From contig VBOM01000177.1 in the NCBI GenBank assembly GCA_005877535.1, positions 1 through 8,725 of the forward strand: a DNA stretch of 8,725 nt. The letters run 5' to 3'. Shown in pieces: positions 6,474 to 8,725 of this stretch. Source of the DNA: Nitrospirota bacterium (GTDB taxonomy: Bacteria > Nitrospirota > Nitrospiria > Nitrospirales > Nitrospiraceae). Both the position numbers and the translations under genes were made by a program. Under the pieces are notes generated by a model, which worked only from the letters and a program-made list of their open reading frames with translations, had not been told where the DNA came from and did not search any database. How positions within the stretch are numbered: the first letter of the stretch is position 1; every line of letters starts with the position of its first letter.

Positions 6474-6713
6474 TCAGTGTGGGATGAGGAGTTCACCATC
6501 GAGATGATGATGGCATTTCCCACATGTTCCGCTTCCCACACGATAGTTGATAGGCACCTCTCGCTTAATTAATCCTCGCAACATTAGATCCTCAATCGGA
6601 CCTGAATTTGGAATCGCCGTTTTGTAAAGGCAAGGAAAACATATCGGCTGATTGTTCCTAGTCAGAAACAGATTGCAGTCATCTTTATTCTTTTCGAGGT
6701 CTACCATTTCCAT
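6474..6713 (-). CDS. Hypothetical Cys/His-rich protein, 79 aa
   Basis: I do not recognise this protein. The ATG (6711-6713) follows AAGGAGG with 5 bases of spacing, an excellent start. The sequence has two cysteine pairs, CFPC at residues 25-28 and CGKCHHHLDGE beginning at 64, plus a lone Cys13 and a terminal His. This layout suggests a zinc-ribbon-like or other metal-binding knuckle; that is inference from the residues only. It has no signal peptide or membrane helix. The DNA is visibly more A+T-rich than its neighbours, which may point to acquisition or relaxed codon use. It ends 44 bases before the start of the FAD oxidoreductase and overlaps the 33-aa ORF upstream, so co-transcription is likely. 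A role as small metal or redox partner of the reductase is speculation. Confidence 0.6.
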   Translation of the reverse strand: MEMVDLEKNKDDCNLFLTRNNQPICFPCLYKTAIPNSGPIEDLMLRGLIKREVPINYRVGSGTCGKCHHHLDGELLIPH

Positions 6714-6786
6714 CGTTGCCTCCTTCTTTCTGCCGTTCCACAGGTCGCGAAACAGGCAGTTTCACTTTGTCGAGATTTTCTTTCAT
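6685..6786 (-). CDS. Small ORF (33 aa), lysine/arginine-rich, unknown
   Basis: The ATG at 6784-6786 is preceded by AAGGAG with 6 bases of spacing and lies 17 bases after the stop of the SDR at 6804. The product begins MKENLDKVKLPVSRPVERQK, is highly charged, and ends at TAA 6685-6687 after overlapping the 79-aa gene by 29 bases in another frame. It may be a leader peptide that couples translation of the 79-aa gene, or a truncated gene start. No homology is recognised. Confidence 0.3.
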   Translation of the reverse strand: MKENLDKVKLPVSRPVERQKEGGNDGNGRPRKE

Positions 6787-6803
6787 GAGTTGCTCCTTGT
6801 TGA

Positions 6804-7541
6804 TCACATCACCACGCCGCCGCCCGCGTGAATGTTCTGCCCCGTCAGCCACCGCGCCTCTTCGCTGACCACGAAGGCCACGACGTCGGCAATGTCCTTG
6901 GGGATGCCAAGTCGTTTGAGCGGCGAAGCTTGCTCTCCGATCTGACGAAAGGTGGGATCGGCAGGGAGCATAGCCGTGTCCGTGTATCCAGGAGAGACCG
7001 TATTCACGGTGATTCCCTTGGGCGCGAGTTCGTGCGCAAGACCTTTCGTGAACTGTTCGAGAGCACCTTTGCTGCCGAGGTAGGCAGTAGCGCCGGCAAA
7101 ACCGATATGGGTGCCGTCAGTGGAAATATTCACGATACGTCCACCTTCCTGGATGATCTTTGCCGCTTCCTGCAGGGCAAAGTACGGGCCCTTGGTATTG
7201 AGGGCAAACATGCGGTCGAACTCCTCCTCGGTCGTCTCGACCAGGGGCTTGTACATGAACATCCCGGCGTTGTTGACCAGGATGTTCAGCCGGCCGAATA
7301 TCCTTACCGTGTCCTTGACCAGCCGGCCGACATCACCGACTTTGCTCATATCGGCTTGGATCGCGACTGCCTTGCCACCTTTCTCCTCAATCCCAACCAC
7401 TACCTGCTTGGCCTTGTCGGCACTCTTGCCGTAATTCACAACAATCTTTGCTCCGTCCTGCGCCAGCCGCTCCGCAATCGCGCGCCCGATGCCGTCCGAC
7501 GACCCAGTTACGATAGCCACTTTTTCCGTTAAAGAACCCAT
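6804..7541 (-). CDS. Short-chain dehydrogenase/reductase (classical SDR)
   Basis: This 245-aa protein has the full classical SDR layout of an NAD(P)-dependent Rossmann oxidoreductase. The cofactor loop TGSSDGIG is at 12-19, NNAG at 90-93, the structural Asn at about 115 (LNTKG), the catalytic Ser140 in IVNIS, and Tyr154-x-x-x-Lys158 in AYLGSKGA. PGYTDTAM follows at 184-191, and the C-terminal WLTGQNIHAGGG is typical of the family. VVNYGKSA after beta-2 suggests an NADP preference. The substrate cannot be told; the general pattern resembles 3-oxoacyl-ACP reductase or glucose-dehydrogenase-like SDRs. The ATG is preceded by AAAGGAG about 9 bases upstream. Length and motifs look intact. It is the second complete SDR of the block, and the 79-aa gene and FAD oxidoreductase lie downstream on the same strand. 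Confidence 0.92.
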   Translation of the reverse strand: MGSLTEKVAIVTGSSDGIGRAIAERLAQDGAKIVVNYGKSADKAKQVVVGIEEKGGKAVAIQADMSKVGDVGRLVKDTVRIFGRLNILVNNAGMFMYKPLVETTEEEFDRMFALNTKGPYFALQEAAKIIQEGGRIVNISTDGTHIGFAGATAYLGSKGALEQFTKGLAHELAPKGITVNTVSPGYTDTAMLPADPTFRQIGEQASPLKRLGIPKDIADVVAFVVSEEARWLTGQNIHAGGGVVM

Positions 7542-7656
7542 GATCCATTTCTCCTTTCTCTATTGGTGTTTCGTTGGCTCATAGTGGACAGGTCACAGCT
7601 CCTTCCCCAATCTGTTGCATGGAGCGTCCTTGAGCCATCACGCATAGCCTTCCCAC

Positions 7657-7684
7657 ATTATTGATCATATGATCGAACGAACAA
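7657..7684 (-). promoter_or_regulatory. Candidate promoter with palindromic spacer upstream of the SDR at 6804-7541
   Basis: The perfect 12-base palindrome GATCATATGATC occupies 7663-7674. On the minus strand it lies between TTGTTC (7679-7684) and AATAAT (7657-7662), 16 bases apart. These could serve as weak -35 and good -10 elements about 115 bases before the SDR start. A palindrome in the spacer would suit a repressor or CRP/FNR-type regulator. This is pattern matching only, and the site also overlaps the end of a tiny ORF. Confidence 0.25.
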
Positions 7685-7741
7685 CTCCGCCGTCCAACCG
7701 GACCGCCGCTCCGTTCGTGGCCGAGGAGAGTGGGCTTGCAT
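7658..7741 (-). CDS. Small ORF (27 aa), arginine-rich, unknown
   Basis: The ATG at 7739-7741 sits 7 bases after GAGGAG and about 14 bases after the stop of the SDR at 7756. It encodes a basic peptide beginning MQAHSPRPRTERRS and ends at TAA 7658-7660, inside the candidate promoter. The ribosome binding site is strong, but no family is recognised. It may be the 5' stub of a deleted gene, like others in this window. The remaining 110 bases up to the next SDR hold no gene I can support. Confidence 0.25.
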   Translation of the reverse strand: MQAHSPRPRTERRSGWTAELFVRSYDQ

Positions 7742-7755
7742 GTCGTGACTCCTCG

Positions 7756-8430
7756 TTACCCGATCGGAACCAGCGCGCCGTTGATCTGGCTCGCTTCTCT
7801 AGATGCGAGAAAGATCAAGGTCTGCGCGAGGGATTCGGGCCTGACCCATTTCGACGGATCGACATCTGGCATGCTGCTCCGATTCGCAGGCGTATCAATG
7901 GTCGCTGGCAGAACTCCGTTGACCGTCACGCCTGACCCAGCCAGTTCTAGCGAGAGGGTGCGGATCAGAGCGACAAGGCCCGACTTCGACACGATGTAGG
8001 CCGCCGCCCCAGGGAACGGTTCCAGCACCGCTCGAGCGGCGACATGCACGATGCGTCCCGTCCGCCGTTCCAGCATGTGAGGCAACACCGCCTTGGAGAG
8101 CAGAAAGGCCGCCGTGAGATTCATGGTCAACATCCGATGCCAGAGCGAATCGTCCGTTTCCACGACAGGACCTGTGGCAAACCCGCCAACCAGATTGATC
8201 AAGGTATCGATGCGGCCAGCCGTGCGAATCACCTCATCCACGAGACGCCGGACGTCGGTCTCATTGGTGACATCCGCCTTCATGTCCGTGCGACCTTCCA
8301 CGTGAACAGAAGGTGGATGCTGGTCGACCGTGATGACCCGGGCACCTGCCGCGACGAAGGAAGGAACAACCGTCTGTCCTAGCGCTCCTGACCCTCCGGC
8401 GATCAGCACGACATTGCCATCTACTTTCAT
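7756..8430 (-). CDS. Divergent short-chain dehydrogenase/reductase
   Basis: The 224-aa protein is an SDR with altered signatures. The cofactor loop is AGGSGALG (11-18) instead of TGxxxGIG, the NNAG motif is NLVGG (79-83), and Asn104 (MNLTAAF) is kept. Tyr145-x-x-x-Lys149 (AYIVSKSG) is present. The position where the catalytic Ser is expected reads VHVAAR, so Ser may be replaced by Ala. This combination resembles a subset of SDRs with AGGxGALG loops, including dihydropteridine-reductase-like proteins. Activity is likely but the substrate is unknown. The ATG at 8428-8430 is chosen because the protein then begins MKVDGNVVLIAGG, the usual distance before the Rossmann loop; the GTG at 8454 would add 8 residues. 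The ribosome binding site is weak (GAGAG). The TAA stop lies at 7756-7758. Confidence 0.85.
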   Translation of the reverse strand: MKVDGNVVLIAGGSGALGQTVVPSFVAAGARVITVDQHPPSVHVEGRTDMKADVTNETDVRRLVDEVIRTAGRIDTLINLVGGFATGPVVETDDSLWHRMLTMNLTAAFLLSKAVLPHMLERRTGRIVHVAARAVLEPFPGAAAYIVSKSGLVALIRTLSLELAGSGVTVNGVLPATIDTPANRSSMPDVDPSKWVRPESLAQTLIFLASREASQINGALVPIG

Positions 8431-8506
8431 CTTGCTCTCTATCGGGCTGCTCACGCATTTCCCGTGGTAACGTAATAGAACCGCCGGGGATGATCTTGCC
8501 GTTCTT

Positions 8507-8587
8507 CTACTTGGTCACCGAATCCTGCACCATATTCTTTCCGTCAAAATTCTCAATGTTCCCATTCTCTTTTCCGCATGCCTTCAT
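8507..8587 (-). CDS. Small ORF (26 aa), unknown, in the gap between two SDR genes
   Basis: A 26-codon frame begins MKACGKENGNIENFDGKNMV and stops at TAG 8507-8509. AGGAGA lies 14 bases before its ATG, farther than ideal. The frame after the stop still looks protein-like for a few residues (KNGKIIPGGS), so this could be a broken gene. No family is recognised. The rest of the 182-base gap (8431-8612) shows nothing else that I can support. Confidence 0.15.
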   Translation of the reverse strand: MKACGKENGNIENFDGKNMVQDSVTK

Positions 8588-8612
8588 GAGGCTTGAACTG
8601 TCTCCTGTGAGA

Positions 8613-8725
8613 TCAGAGCTGGCTCATGCCACCGTCAGCCACCAGCTCAGTGCCAACAATGAAGGCCGAGTCGGGCGATGCCAGATATAGCACAGCGCTT
8701 GCGATTTCCTCGGGCGTACCGAAGC
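8613..8725 (-). CDS. Short-chain dehydrogenase/reductase, C-terminal end (runs off window)
   Basis: Only the last 37 codons are present. FGTPEEIASAVLYLASPDSA, followed by FIVGTELVADGGMSQL and TGA at 8613-8615, is the standard C-terminus of a classical SDR: the GxPEEIA helix, the YLASDxS helix, and the (V/T)GxxLxxDGG strand and turn that line the subunit interface. Catalytic motifs lie beyond the window, so the substrate and intactness cannot be assessed. With the two downstream genes it makes three SDRs in a row on the minus strand. The C-terminal sequences differ clearly from one another, so they are not recent duplicates. Confidence 0.85.
   Translation of the reverse strand, partial: FGTPEEIASAVLYLASPDSAFIVGTELVADGGMSQL

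Noticed and set aside
6828..7532. 234-codon + strand open frame opposite the SDR
   Set aside because: It lies almost entirely within the intact SDR and its product resembles no family, so it is a shadow.
1..8725. Insertion sequence or transposon as the cause of the broken genes
   Set aside because: I saw no transposase, terminal inverted repeats or target duplications at the junctions.

Overview
The window (my rough impression is about 58-60% G+C) is bacterial and carries genes on the minus strand only. I saw no tRNA, rRNA, CRISPR array or insertion sequence. The set of families (long-form transaldolase, ROK-type polyphosphate glucokinase remnant, cyclic-nucleotide-domain/thioredoxin-reductase-like fusion, UBP zinc-finger and SnoaL-like small proteins) is what I associate with environmental Nitrospirota- or Acidobacteriota-like bacteria. 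That placement is a low-confidence guess.

In transcription order (right to left) there are four blocks. (1) Short-chain dehydrogenases: the tail of one SDR (8613-8725), a divergent SDR (7756-8430) and a classical SDR (6804-7541), separated by tiny ORFs with good ribosome binding sites. (2) A 79-aa cysteine/histidine-rich unknown protein (6474-6713) and an intact 549-aa FAD oxidoreductase with an N-terminal cNMP-binding-like domain (4780-6429). (3) A debris zone (4088-4774): the start of a UBP zinc-finger gene, frameshifted and run into the start of a glyoxalase/VOC gene, then the start of a SnoaL-like gene, then possibly the start of another gene. (4) Sugar-phosphate genes: a transketolase with an internal deletion (2244-4128), a chimeric ORF joining a histidine-phosphatase start to an NDH-2 start (1839-2120), an intact transaldolase (630-1721), the C-terminal third of a ROK/polyphosphate glucokinase (285-617) and the first 94 codons of glucose-6-phosphate isomerase (1-284).

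The intact genes suggest a former operon of glycolysis and the non-oxidative pentose phosphate pathway (glucokinase, pgi, tal, tkt) beside a redox/SDR cluster. What stands out is how many genes are broken in the same way. Several keep a ribosome binding site and first codons, then switch abruptly into another gene or frame. This could be real decay by many deletions, or an artefact of a mis-assembled or low-coverage contig. The sequence alone cannot decide. I see no convincing new multi-gene system. The best leads are the mosaic junctions, the 79-aa Cys/His protein and the unusual FAD-binding loop of the reductase fusion.
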